A stretch of DNA of 12,857 nt. It comes from an uncultured Opitutia bacterium. Lineage in GTDB: Bacteria > Verrucomicrobiota > Verrucomicrobiae > Opitutales > UBA953. The stretch is from contig CAIOLH010000172.1 in NCBI GenBank assembly GCA_903859115.1, forward strand, positions 1-12,857. Reading direction: 5' to 3'. Made by a program: the position numbers and the translations under genes. The notes beneath the pieces are model-generated. The model worked only from the letters and a program-made list of their open reading frames with translations, had not been told where the DNA came from and did not search any database. Of this stretch, positions 1-7,631 are shown piece after piece. Every line of letters starts with the position of its first letter. The first letter of the stretch is position 1.

Positions 1-905
1 GCTCGACCGAGTAAATCTTCAACGGACACGGGACGGAGATCCGTAATCGTCACGCGGCCCGAACTTAAATCACCCACTGTGGGAATAATTAAAGTATTAA
101 TTCCGCTTTTTTGCGCGACTGCGTTTATTTCTTTAATTCTTTTGCTCGCGGTGGATGGTAGGGTTAAAATAATTTCACTAATCCGGGTGCGTTCTTTAAT
201 TTCGGGTAAAATTTCAGGAGAACCAATTACAGGAATGCCGTGAATATCTAGGCCGTGTTTTTGTTTATTATCATCTAAAAAACACACTGGCTCAATGCCC
301 TCGTCGCGGCGTTTCAACAAATCTATGAGAATTTGTTCTCCAATGGCCCCCGCTCCGACGATCGCTACTCTTTTGATCTTCTTATTTACACTGAGTTCTG
401 TTTTACTTCTCTCGTTTATCATTCTGATAAACACCCTTACTCCTAAAAACATTAAAACCGATAAATTGTAATCAACCAAAATGACGCTGTGCGGAATGAC
501 GTAAATGGACGCCGCCTGCTCGGTATTTTTGTTTATACTATTTTGTAATATTGGAATTAAATAGATGACCGTCGACGCGATAGTTAAAGAGTAAATCACC
601 CGCATCGCATCATGGAGTCGGAAATACCTAAGCACACTGCGGTAGTGCGCACCTAGCCCTAAAATAATAAACTTCAGCGGGATAATCCACATCAGCGCGT
701 AGGGTCGCTGATAGTTCATGTAAAAGTTGCGGGTAGTCTCCCTGTTTGTTGCCAGGCTCTCATTTAAGATTTTCGGGTCGCTTAAAAATCTAATTTCGTA
801 GCTTAACCAAAAAACGAGGGCGATAATCGGTGCATAAACTAAAAAGTAGAGTGCAATTCTTTTGGGGTAGTTTGTTTTATTATAAAGATTGGAGATGGTT
901 TTCAT
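1..905 (-). CDS. FlaA1/CapD-type nucleotide-sugar epimerase/dehydratase, polysaccharide biosynthesis (3' part missing)
   Basis: The first 301 residues are visible; the rest lies beyond the window edge. The N-terminal part has about four hydrophobic segments (roughly residues 18-38, 70-88, 105-122 and 140-160). A Rossmann-like nucleotide-binding domain follows, starting with VAIVGAGAIGEQIL (181-194) and with an acidic pair DD at 211-212. The visible part ends in RPVSVEDLLGR (291-301), the linker that in FlaA1/CapD/WbpM-type proteins comes just before the catalytic short-chain dehydrogenase domain, which is therefore the missing part. Family members are inner-membrane enzymes that modify UDP-linked sugars (4,6-dehydration or epimerisation) for capsule, O-antigen or exopolysaccharide. 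The ATG at 903-905 has an AGGA about 10 bases upstream and lies 6 bp after the stop of the preceding gene, so the two are probably cotranscribed. The exact substrate cannot be told from this half. Confidence 0.85.
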   Translation of the reverse strand, partial: MKTISNLYNKTNYPKRIALYFLVYAPIIALVFWLSYEIRFLSDPKILNESLATNRETTRNFYMNYQRPYALMWIIPLKFIILGLGAHYRSVLRYFRLHDAMRVIYSLTIASTVIYLIPILQNSINKNTEQAASIYVIPHSVILVDYNLSVLMFLGVRVFIRMINERSKTELSVNKKIKRVAIVGAGAIGEQILIDLLKRRDEGIEPVCFLDDNKQKHGLDIHGIPVIGSPEILPEIKERTRISEIILTLPSTASKRIKEINAVAQKSGINTLIIPTVGDLSSGRVTITDLRPVSVEDLLGR

Positions 906-911
906 AAAGTT

Positions 912-2687
912 TTATTCCTGGACGACCCGGAAGCCAAGGGTGCGACTTCTTTCGCGTTTAAGTGCCTTGCGCTGGGGAAATTCTTTTTTGGTAACCGTGT
1001 TTACACTTCCACCTAAAATTAAGGCTTCTTCGTTCCCCTTGGGTGAGGCGGTCCACTCTTCGACGTTACCAATAAGATCATAAAATCCGTAAAGGTTAGT
1101 TTTGGTCGTAGCGACGTTACGTGTAGTGAGCCCGTCGGTATTATCAAATGTCCATGCTTGGTCAGATTTGCTTTTTTCTCCAAAACTACCTGCTGCTTGG
1201 ATAAATTCTTCAGGGGTGGGTAGTCTGATTTTTGTTCCTGTAAGCCAGCCTAACTGCTGACAGAATTTCTGGGTATCTTCATAGTTTACTGATTCTACTG
1301 GTAGATTGCCGCGGACCACGGCACTTGGGTTTACGCCCATGACTGCCTCATAGAACGACTGGGGAACCTCGTGGCGCATGAGTTTTATTTCCTTATTAAC
1401 CGGGTGTTTAATAAAGAAACCCTCGATCGCATTATTTATGATTTTTATCATACCCTGGCGACTGGTGATAAAAGTAAGTTCTTGGATTAAGGGCGAGTCA
1501 TTCGGCAAGACTCCAGGATTTCTGTCCTCTAGTTTCTGGGCCGATGCCAAAAGTTTTTTGGCTGACTCGATTGCTTGATCATATTTTTTTTCTCTTATTT
1601 TTGCCTGAGTTTCTACGAGGTCGGCTTTTATTTTTCTTACCGCGAGGGTTGTCCGCGCAAGATTTCTTCTTTTTTCTATTTCGGCACTATTTTTCTTTTT
1701 AGCGTATTCACTCAGAGGATTTTTATTTATTATGAGTTGTTGTTTCAAGATAGCTTGTTCCCAGAGTTTTTCTGCCTCATCCCATTGCTCAGCTTTTTCT
1801 TTTTGTTCGGCTTCATTTTCCAGGGTCATCAACTCTTTGTATAGTGGATAAGAGATGAAGGTCTCTTTTCGAATACCCAGTTGATCAATTCTTCCAAACT
1901 CTGTGTTTAAGACGTCGCGATAATTTTCTAAGAAGTTTGTTTCTATTTTTATCGCTTCGGTGATGGTATCGACAGCTAGTTCAATATTCTCGGCTTTAAA
2001 ATACCCTTCAGCCTGTCTTTCACACTGTCTGGTTTTCTCCCAGAGTGGAATCGCTTCCATTCTTCTTAGGCGTGTTTCGAGGCGGGCGATTTTTCCGACA
2101 TCAGCCATGCCTGAATAAATCCATTTAGTTTGGATGATTCGCTCGGAGTCCAATGCCTGCTTGATTAAATTTTTGGATTCAAGGGGATTGCTCAGTTCAT
2201 TATTTTGTGCCTTTTCTTCGGCGGACCTTGCGGCGGCACGCAAAGTCTCGGCATTGATGATATGAAGTTTCTTTCTTAATCCCTCGAGACGGTTGTTATC
2301 TGCACTCAAGGATCCCCTTTTGGATACATAGTCTTCTTGGGCTTTTACCGCTTCCGCGAGTAGATTGATGTCGTCTTCGGTTAATGTGTCTTTCTTGAGT
2401 TTTATTTCCTCAAAGGCTGCCTCTTTTTTTTCCGAAATCTCTTTGAGTTCATCTATTTTATCTTTTTCATTCTTAGAGACCGTTTTTCCGTCGCCTCGTT
2501 TAATCCGATTGGTCGAGGTGTACAACCAGGCCCCCAATAAAATACAAAACACCATGATTCCAGCGATGATGATGTTCTTAATTTTACCCCAAATCTCTCC
2601 CGTTTCTCTCTTTTCAGTTATTTTCTTGAGAATACGCCCTTTGATAAAATTTGGGCGGGGGGGAGGCGTCGAGGGAGGTGTGGTCAT
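912..2687 (-). CDS. Membrane-anchored protein with TPR-like helical region and degenerate C-terminal SUMF1/FGE-sulfatase domain
   Basis: The 591-residue protein has a proline-rich N-terminus (PPSTPPPRP), then a strongly basic stretch, then one membrane segment at about 38-56. The positive-inside rule puts the bulk outside the cytoplasm. Residues about 75-410 are highly charged and helical, with TPR-like hairpins around 215-255, 295-325 and 360-387. Residues about 432-590 resemble the C-terminal half of the formylglycine-generating enzyme (SUMF1) fold: FYEAVMGVNPS, LPVESVNYEDTQKFCQQL, RLPTPEEF, LYGFYDLIGNVEEWT and the closing LGFRVVQ. The usual N-terminal part of that domain is short, and the only cysteines are at 48, 222 and 476, so the catalytic cysteine pair of true FGE is absent. 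It is probably a binding or scaffold protein, not a sulfatase-maturing oxidase. It is the first gene of a minus-strand unit with the polysaccharide epimerase. Its function is unknown. Confidence 0.72.
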   Translation of the reverse strand: MTTPPSTPPPRPNFIKGRILKKITEKRETGEIWGKIKNIIIAGIMVFCILLGAWLYTSTNRIKRGDGKTVSKNEKDKIDELKEISEKKEAAFEEIKLKKDTLTEDDINLLAEAVKAQEDYVSKRGSLSADNNRLEGLRKKLHIINAETLRAAARSAEEKAQNNELSNPLESKNLIKQALDSERIIQTKWIYSGMADVGKIARLETRLRRMEAIPLWEKTRQCERQAEGYFKAENIELAVDTITEAIKIETNFLENYRDVLNTEFGRIDQLGIRKETFISYPLYKELMTLENEAEQKEKAEQWDEAEKLWEQAILKQQLIINKNPLSEYAKKKNSAEIEKRRNLARTTLAVRKIKADLVETQAKIREKKYDQAIESAKKLLASAQKLEDRNPGVLPNDSPLIQELTFITSRQGMIKIINNAIEGFFIKHPVNKEIKLMRHEVPQSFYEAVMGVNPSAVVRGNLPVESVNYEDTQKFCQQLGWLTGTKIRLPTPEEFIQAAGSFGEKSKSDQAWTFDNTDGLTTRNVATTKTNLYGFYDLIGNVEEWTASPKGNEEALILGGSVNTVTKKEFPQRKALKRERSRTLGFRVVQE

Positions 2688-2720
2688 TTTATCTATTTTG
2701 TCGCTACTTCCTTAAATAAA

Positions 2721-2749
2721 TTTGTAGTTTTAACTTATCTGTTTAACAA
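2721..2749 (-). promoter_or_regulatory. Candidate sigma-70-type promoter for the SUMF1-like/epimerase unit
   Basis: Read on the minus strand, TTGTTA (2744-2749) and TACAAA (2721-2726) are separated by exactly 17 bp. Each matches the -35 or -10 consensus at four of six positions. A transcript would start near 2714 and have a short leader of about 27 nt before the ATG at 2685-2687. The site lies in the 86-bp gap between two divergent genes. I saw no comparably convincing promoter for tyrA on the plus strand. This is a consensus match only. Confidence 0.33.
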
Positions 2750-2773
2750 CCCTAGAACCACACAATATTAAAA

Positions 2774-3631
2774 ATGTTACACTTTAAGCGCATTTCGGTG
2801 GTAGGGGCTGGTTTAATCGGTGGGTCCATCTTATTGGCAGGAAAAAAGCGAAATATTTCTGCGGAGTTCTCGTGTTGGTCGCACTCTCCTTCTACACTTT
2901 CTTTTTGGTCAAATCTTGGCTGGGTAAACGCACATACCTCACTTAAAGATTCAGTAAAAGATGCCGACCTAGTAATCATTGCAACACCCGTGGATAAAAT
3001 GGGTGAAACTTTTGTGACAATCGCTCCTTTTTTAAAACCTGGTTGTTTAATCAGCGATGTGGGAAGTATTAAAGCTGAGGTTTTAAGGGCGGCTGCAGTT
3101 TTACCTGCTTCGGTTAGTTTTATTGGCTCACATCCCATGGCGGGGTCAGAAAAAGCCGGAGCTAAGAATGCCCAGGCTGATCTCTTTGAAAATAGATTTT
3201 GTTTTATTACCCCAGGACCTCACGACCAAGCTGAGTCGGTCCAAAAACTAGAACAATTTTGGCAAAGTCTCGGTTCGAAAACTTTTATTTGTAGCGCAGA
3301 AAAGCATGATGAAATTGTGGCAGCGATTAGCCACACCCCCCACGCCAGTGCCGCCGCTTTAATATTAGCCGTAAAAAATCTGCCTGGTTTTAAACAAGCC
3401 GCGGTAGGCGCCGGATTAAAAGACTCCACGCGCATTGCAGCGGGTGAAGAAAATCTTTGGGTGGGAATTTTACTAGCCAACGCTGCCCATGTTAGCCGCG
3501 GCTTAAAAGAAGTTGAGAGACAAACTGCCGAACTCCGCGCGGCCATTGAACGCGGCGACGCAGTAGCATTAGGTAAAATCCTTGAAGCGGCCAGAATCGC
3601 TCGTCAATCGTTGGATCAAACCCATGAGTGA
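2774..3631 (+). CDS. tyrA: Prephenate/arogenate dehydrogenase (TyrA)
   Basis: This 285-residue enzyme oxidatively decarboxylates prephenate (or arogenate) in tyrosine synthesis, in the cytoplasm. It has the dinucleotide-binding loop GAGLIG at 11-16, DVGSIK (95-100) and the SHPMAGSEKAG block with the family's catalytic histidine at 120. The second histidine block AAISHTPHASAAAL is at 183-196, and LKDSTRIA (215-222) carries the arginine (220) expected to bind the substrate. The end of the second beta strand reads WSHSP with no acidic residue, which may favour NADP over NAD (inference). The length is that of a single-domain TyrA, with no chorismate mutase or ACT domain. There is no clear Shine-Dalgarno sequence before the ATG. 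The gene heads a plus-strand operon, and its TGA overlaps the start of aroA-cmk by 8 bp (ATGAGTGA), so translational coupling is likely. Confidence 0.93.
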   Translation: MLHFKRISVVGAGLIGGSILLAGKKRNISAEFSCWSHSPSTLSFWSNLGWVNAHTSLKDSVKDADLVIIATPVDKMGETFVTIAPFLKPGCLISDVGSIKAEVLRAAAVLPASVSFIGSHPMAGSEKAGAKNAQADLFENRFCFITPGPHDQAESVQKLEQFWQSLGSKTFICSAEKHDEIVAAISHTPHASAAALILAVKNLPGFKQAAVGAGLKDSTRIAAGEENLWVGILLANAAHVSRGLKEVERQTAELRAAIERGDAVALGKILEAARIARQSLDQTHE

Positions 3632-5645
3632 ATCCTTCGTTGTTAAGCCCTTTTGCTCGCCCGCGCATGGGGTCGCCCAAGTTCCAGGTTCTAAAAGTAT
3701 AACCAACCGCGCCCTTATTTTAGCTGCGTTGGCTGACGGAGAAACACTTTTGCGTGGTGCCCTCTTTAGTCGTGATACTGAAATTTTAATTACTTCGTTA
3801 CAAGAATTGGGATTTTCTGTAGAAGCTAATAAAATATTACACACCATTAAGGTTGTCGGATTGGGCGGAAAGATTCCTGCTAAAGAAGCGAAATTACATG
3901 TCGGTAATGCGGGTACAGCGGCGCGTTTTTTAACAGCCTTTCTCACCCTCTCAGAAAAAGGTAAATATTTTTTAGATGGGGATGCGGCGATGCGTCAGCG
4001 CCCCATGGCCGGGCTAATAAACGCATTAAGATCGTCAGATAATTTTGCCTACGATAGTCACGGTAAAGAAACGCTTTCATTTCCTTTTACTTTATTAACT
4101 TCGGGTTACTTAAAAAATTGTGAAGTCGATGCTTCGGCTAGCTCACAATTACTTTCTGCGTTGTTAATGATTTTACCGTTAAGTTCGGGGGCTAAAGTTC
4201 TCATGAGCGGTTCCACGGTTTCGGAACCCTTTGTGCAAATGACCGAAAAAATGTGTGCTCAGTTTGGTCGTCCTATAACTCAGGTTAATCCGGGAGAGTG
4301 GCGCTGTGAAAATCCAGGATCTTATATTTCCCCTGGTATTTATGATATTGAGCCCGATGCGACCGCAGCAAGTTACTTCATCGCCCTACCTGCGCTGAGC
4401 GGAAAAAAATCCTGCGTGCGTGTTAGCGGCTACAATCCAAAAGGACTTCAAGGCGATACGGCATTTGCTGGGGTGGCCCAAGCCTGCGGGGCAATTCTTA
4501 ACAACGAGGGTAATGCTTTGGTCATTAATCACTGGCCCGAAATCAAAGGTGGTACTTTCGATTTTAATAATTTTTCAGACACCTTTTTAACTCTCGCGAC
4601 CCTTGCTAGTCTAGCGAATCAACCCACCACCATTAAAAATATTGGTCATACACGAAAACAAGAGACTGATCGTGTATTAGCCATGGCGACCGAACTAGAA
4701 CGGCTTGGAATAAAAACCCAACCAACCGCAAAAGAATTACGCGCGGATGATTCACTTTCATCTTTAACCATTTTTCCTGATCGCGAAGCACTCAAAGTCG
4801 CTTCCGCACAGAAACCCGTTTCCATTCATACTTACGAAGACCATCGGATGGCGATGAGCTTTGGTATTTTAGGTTCATTTGATTTATGGGGTGATGGTCG
4901 TCCATGGATTGAAATTTTAGATCCCAAGTGCACGAGTAAAACTTTCCCACTCTTTTTCTCTGCACTCGAATCTCTACGCACTCAATTTGTGAGCGTTGCT
5001 GTAGATGGTGGGGCAGCCTGTGGTAAATCAAGCACTTCACGTACCCTTTCGGAAAAATTGGGTTTTTTACACATCGATACCGGTGCACACTATCGCAGCC
5101 TAACCCAAGTTTTACTTCAGAGTTTTGTTAATCCCGAGGACACCGAAGCTGTAAATAATTCATTAGGCAAAATTAAGCTATCGACTGTCATTTCAGGCAA
5201 CTCCGCCTTCCTCGCTTTAAATAACAAAGTTTTAAGTGAAGCCGAATTAAGAAGTGCAGTCGTGAATGCCTCGGTGTCACAATTTGCTGCGATTCCTGAA
5301 GTCAGAGCTTTCATTTTAGCTTATCAAAGAAATCAAGTTCTCGTGGCTCAACAAAATGGTTTTGCAGGACTCATTATGGAAGGACGCGATATTGGATCAG
5401 TAGTCTTACCTCATGCGACCGTACGAATTTATTTAGAAGCCGACGCCACTGCACGAAATCAAAGAAGAAAAGATGAGGGCATTGTAGATTCCATTGTCCA
5501 ACGAGACAAAATTGATTCATCGCGCACGGCCGCCCCTTTAATCTGTGCACCAGGTGCTATACGCATCGATAATACTAATTTATCTTTATCGGAAGTTGTA
5601 GAGAAAATTGAGAATTTGATTTTAGAGGCGGGTCGTTGCCAATGA
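3624..5645 (+). CDS. aroA-cmk: Fused EPSP synthase and cytidylate kinase (AroA-Cmk)
   Basis: One 673-residue polypeptide holds two enzymes. Residues about 5-450 are 5-enolpyruvylshikimate-3-phosphate synthase (shikimate pathway). They show PGSKSITNRALI with K24, S25 and R29, NAGTAARFL (95-103), RQRP (124-127), SSQ (173-175), D319, ETDR (347-350), DHRMAM (406-411) and PKCTSKTFP (434-442). Residues about 454-673 are cytidylate kinase (ATP plus CMP/dCMP): P-loop GAACGKSS (463-470), DTGAHYR (485-491), MEGRDIGSVV (585-594), RRKDE (614-618) and RDKIDSSRTAAPL (627-639). Both domains look complete. Q346 sits where E. coli EPSPS has K340, and F102 where it has P101; the other key residues are kept. 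I chose the ATG at 3624, overlapping the tyrA stop, over an in-frame ATG at 3582 because homology begins just after it. Confidence 0.95.
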   Translation: MSESFVVKPFCSPAHGVAQVPGSKSITNRALILAALADGETLLRGALFSRDTEILITSLQELGFSVEANKILHTIKVVGLGGKIPAKEAKLHVGNAGTAARFLTAFLTLSEKGKYFLDGDAAMRQRPMAGLINALRSSDNFAYDSHGKETLSFPFTLLTSGYLKNCEVDASASSQLLSALLMILPLSSGAKVLMSGSTVSEPFVQMTEKMCAQFGRPITQVNPGEWRCENPGSYISPGIYDIEPDATAASYFIALPALSGKKSCVRVSGYNPKGLQGDTAFAGVAQACGAILNNEGNALVINHWPEIKGGTFDFNNFSDTFLTLATLASLANQPTTIKNIGHTRKQETDRVLAMATELERLGIKTQPTAKELRADDSLSSLTIFPDREALKVASAQKPVSIHTYEDHRMAMSFGILGSFDLWGDGRPWIEILDPKCTSKTFPLFFSALESLRTQFVSVAVDGGAACGKSSTSRTLSEKLGFLHIDTGAHYRSLTQVLLQSFVNPEDTEAVNNSLGKIKLSTVISGNSAFLALNNKVLSEAELRSAVVNASVSQFAAIPEVRAFILAYQRNQVLVAQQNGFAGLIMEGRDIGSVVLPHATVRIYLEADATARNQRRKDEGIVDSIVQRDKIDSSRTAAPLICAPGAIRIDNTNLSLSEVVEKIENLILEAGRCQ

Positions 5646-6286
5646 TTTTAGATTCTAAAAATTTGGTTTATAAATCTGTTTATCATGGCGCGCGTGCCTT
5701 TGCCGAAGTTTTTGCATCGCTCGAAGTAGAGGGCTGGGAAGGGGTACCGCAGGGTGCGTGTATCTTTGCAGCTAATCATCAAAGCATGCTGGATCCGCCT
5801 TTGATTGGTTCCTGTCTCCCGCGCGAGATTTCTTATATCGCACGTCGATCACTTTTTGATAACTGGCTTTTTGGTGCAGTCATCCGTGCCTGTAACTCTA
5901 TTCCCTTAGATCGTGGCGAGGCAGATATCGGTGCCATTCGTATCGCACTCCAGGCCTTGAAATCGGGCAAAGGTTTACTCATTTTTCCTGAAGGTACCCG
6001 CAGTCACGATGGGGTAATTAAAGAGGCCAAAGCAGGCGCTGGGCTGCTGGCGTGTAAGTCTGGCGTGCCTGTAGTACCCATTCATATTCGCGGAGCGAAT
6101 GACATCTTGCCGCGTAATGCCTACTTCCCCACGGGAAATGCCCGTGTGCGGGTGAGGTTCGGTGATGCCTTGTGGCCGGTTGATTATGACCCAGGGCATG
6201 GGCATGCCGATCGAAGCGGTGAAGCCTCTAGGAGAATTCTAGAAGCTATCAAACGACTACCTGACTGCGAAGTTCCAGGACTTTAA
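5642..6286 (+). CDS. plsC: 1-acyl-sn-glycerol-3-phosphate acyltransferase (PlsC-like)
   Basis: This 214-residue acyltransferase probably transfers an acyl group to lysophosphatidic acid, giving phosphatidic acid at the inner face of the membrane. All family motifs are visible: NHQSMLD (45-51) with catalytic H46 and D51, IPLDRGEAD (87-95), FPEGTRS (115-121) and VPIHIRG (145-151). It has no clear N-terminal membrane span, as in many short PlsC proteins. I chose the ATG at 5642, which overlaps the TGA of aroA-cmk as ATGA, a usual coupling arrangement. A TTG at 5636 is an alternative: it adds two residues and has a GAGG seven bases upstream. As third gene of the operon it links cytidylate kinase, which supplies CTP for CDP-diacylglycerol, with the phospholipid pathway that also includes pssA nearby. 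Its stop lies one base from the stop of the convergent dnaN. Confidence 0.92.
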   Translation: MILDSKNLVYKSVYHGARAFAEVFASLEVEGWEGVPQGACIFAANHQSMLDPPLIGSCLPREISYIARRSLFDNWLFGAVIRACNSIPLDRGEADIGAIRIALQALKSGKGLLIFPEGTRSHDGVIKEAKAGAGLLACKSGVPVVPIHIRGANDILPRNAYFPTGNARVRVRFGDALWPVDYDPGHGHADRSGEASRRILEAIKRLPDCEVPGL

Positions 6287-6287
6287 C

Positions 6288-7415
6288 TTACGAAATTCTT
6301 TGCGGCATAACGACGCAGAGAAAATCTTCTTTTAAAGCACGCACAACGCCAGGTGACATATCGTCCTTAAATTCGAAATCAATTTCGTCTTCCGTTAGGG
6401 CCTTCAACGGGTCGATGACGTAATTTGGATTGAACGCAATATTTACATCAGGGCCATCGTATTTAACGGCGATGAGTTCTTGTGATTCACCGGTTTCGGA
6501 CTTGGAAGAAATTTCGAGGTTTTGCGTTTTCTTCGAAACGGTAAGGCGAACAGTGTTATTACGATCGTCGCACATCAGTGATGCGCGGTTCACAGTATCT
6601 AAGAATTTTTCTCTTTCGAGACGCACTTTACTGCCCGCATCTTTCGGAATCACTTGGCGGTAGTTAGGATAATTGCCTTCAACCACTTTTGAAACGAGCT
6701 GAATGCGATCCACTAAGCCTTCGTCGTTTTTAGGGATATCGATGATGAAATTAACCTGTCTTTCATTGTTTAAAATATGGGCCTTGCTGCCTGACTTAAA
6801 CAAGCGCTGCAGTTCAGCAATCGTGCGGGCGGGTAAAATAAATGAGAGTGGTTTATCTGGGCCGGCTAATTCTCTTTCGCACTTAGCTAAACGACGACCA
6901 TCGGTGGCAACCACGGTGAGTTTTCCGTTGGCGAATTCAAAAAATACACCATTTAAAATATAACGATTTTCGTCGGTCGATTGGGCATAGCTAACTTTTC
7001 TTAACATTGAACCCAGATCATCTTGTTCGATGGAAATTTTAGACTGACCAGAAAATGTGGCGAGAGGCGGAAATTGCTCTGCGGATAAGCCCACAACGTG
7101 AAAAACTGAACTGCCTGAAGTAATTTTTACGCGGTCTTTACCTGTTAATTCGAGGGTCGCATCGCCGTTGGGCAATGAACGAATAATTGGGACGAGGCGC
7201 TTGATCGGTAAAGTAATTTTTCCTGGTGATGAAACCGATGCTTTAACGCGGGCACAAATTCCAAGATCTAAATTCGTGGTGGTCAGGGTTACCGTATCAC
7301 CTTCGGCTTCGATTAATACATTTTGTAAAATCGGCATCGTGGCGCGAGTACCAACGACGTTGGTGACGCTGGTGAGGCCGGTGAATAAATGATTTCGGTT
7401 AACCTTGAACTTCAT
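6288..7415 (-). CDS. dnaN: DNA polymerase III beta subunit (sliding clamp)
   Basis: This 375-residue protein is the ring-shaped processivity clamp of the replicative polymerase. Diagnostic stretches are the N-terminal MKFKVNRNHLFTGL, TMPILQNVLIEA, the SYAQSTDENRYILNGVFFE block followed by VVATDGRRLAKCERE, and the C-terminal tail CVVMPQRIS, which closes the third domain near the partner-binding pocket. Length is normal for the family. I start it at the ATG at 7413-7415 because this gives the conserved beta-clamp N-terminus; an upstream in-frame TTG at 7452-7454 would add 13 residues unlike the family. dnaA, recF and gyrB are not beside it in this window. Upstream lies a 255-bp gap with a TATAAT box, an A/T tract and DnaA-box-like sites, so DnaA control of this gene is plausible. 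Confidence 0.97.
   Translation of the reverse strand: MKFKVNRNHLFTGLTSVTNVVGTRATMPILQNVLIEAEGDTVTLTTTNLDLGICARVKASVSSPGKITLPIKRLVPIIRSLPNGDATLELTGKDRVKITSGSSVFHVVGLSAEQFPPLATFSGQSKISIEQDDLGSMLRKVSYAQSTDENRYILNGVFFEFANGKLTVVATDGRRLAKCERELAGPDKPLSFILPARTIAELQRLFKSGSKAHILNNERQVNFIIDIPKNDEGLVDRIQLVSKVVEGNYPNYRQVIPKDAGSKVRLEREKFLDTVNRASLMCDDRNNTVRLTVSKKTQNLEISSKSETGESQELIAVKYDGPDVNIAFNPNYVIDPLKALTEDEIDFEFKDDMSPGVVRALKEDFLCVVMPQRIS
6296..6322 (+). terminator. Possible terminator hairpin after plsC (inside the 3' end of dnaN)
   Basis: Arms TTCTTTGCG (6296-6304) and CGCAGAGAA (6314-6322) can form a 9-bp stem with one G-U pair and a 9-nt loop in the plus-strand transcript. The sequence AATCTTCTTTT follows. 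It sits 10 bases after the plsC stop, where the aromatic operon should end, but it also encodes the conserved C-terminus of dnaN on the other strand, so chance is possible. The U tract is interrupted. Confidence 0.25.
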
Positions 7416-7484
7416 GATGGGGCAAGAATGAGAGACGTCGGGGGTCACTGGCAATACTTCAATAAATCCAAATACACACTTCGG

Positions 7485-7518
7485 TTATTATATATATCTT
7501 AATTAATTAAATACATTA
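7485..7518. other. A/T-rich tract, candidate DNA unwinding element
   Basis: Thirty-four bases contain only two C and no G, made of TATATATA and TTAATTAATTAA runs. In the origin interpretation this is the segment that would melt first. It overlaps the possible -10 box of dnaN, which alone could explain part of the A/T richness. Confidence 0.4.
7487..7492 (-). promoter_or_regulatory. Candidate -10 element of dnaN
   Basis: The minus strand reads TATAAT, a perfect -10 hexamer, about 70 bases upstream of the dnaN ATG. No recognisable -35 hexamer lies 16-18 bp further upstream (best matches are two of six). Random TATAAT is also likely in such an A/T-rich tract, so confidence is low. Confidence 0.3.
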
Positions 7519-7540
7519 GTAACAGTAGAAGTCGGAAATC

Positions 7541-7549
7541 CGTGTATAA
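7541..7549 (-). promoter_or_regulatory. DnaA-box-like site TTATACACG
   Basis: On the minus strand it reads TTATACACG, eight of nine positions of the consensus TTATNCACA. It has the same orientation and the same final base as the site at 7606-7614, 65 bp away. Confidence 0.4.
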
Positions 7550-7583
7550 CACTGCAAGCCGTTGAGTTATGGGGATATGGGAT

Positions 7584-7592
7584 TTATCAACC
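7584..7592 (+). promoter_or_regulatory. Weak DnaA-box-like site TTATCAACC
   Basis: This plus-strand nonamer matches TTATCCACA at seven of nine positions. It lies between the two better minus-strand sites and would be a low-affinity box at most. Confidence 0.2.
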
Positions 7593-7605
7593 ACTGTGCC
7601 CAACC

Positions 7606-7614
7606 CGTGAATAA
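7606..7614 (-). promoter_or_regulatory. DnaA-box-like site TTATTCACG
   Basis: On the minus strand it reads TTATTCACG, eight of nine positions of TTATNCACA. With the site at 7541-7549 it shares the extended pattern GTTATNCACGG or close to it, which argues against pure chance. Confidence 0.4.
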
Positions 7615-7622
7615 CCCCAGTT

Positions 7623-7631
7623 TTATTAACA
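7623..7631 (+). promoter_or_regulatory. DnaA-box-like site TTATTAACA
   Basis: This plus-strand nonamer matches TTATNCACA at eight of nine positions, the mismatch being A for C at position six. A related but poorer TATTAACA occurs again at 7662-7669. Confidence 0.25.

Noticed and set aside
2365..2715. Hydrophobic 116-codon plus-strand frame
   Set aside because: It mirrors the coiled region, membrane span and start of the minus-strand SUMF1-like gene; phenylalanine/serine-rich runs are what antisense of lysine/glutamate codons gives.
3582..3623. Upstream ATG extending AroA by 14 residues
   Set aside because: It would overlap tyrA by 50 bp, and the extra residues have no family counterpart; the ATG at 3624 overlaps the tyrA stop in the usual coupled way.
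3569..3946. Open frame of 125 codons on the minus strand opposite tyrA/aroA
   Set aside because: It lies antisense to clearly conserved coding sequence, has no recognisable motif and spans the tyrA-aroA junction; it is a shadow frame.
6220..6245. CTAG-containing dyad in the 3' end of plsC as a dnaN terminator
   Set aside because: Only five base pairs and no following T run on the minus strand.
7416..7454. TTG start extending DnaN by 13 residues
   Set aside because: The conserved beta-clamp N-terminus begins at the ATG at 7413-7415; the extension resembles nothing in the family.
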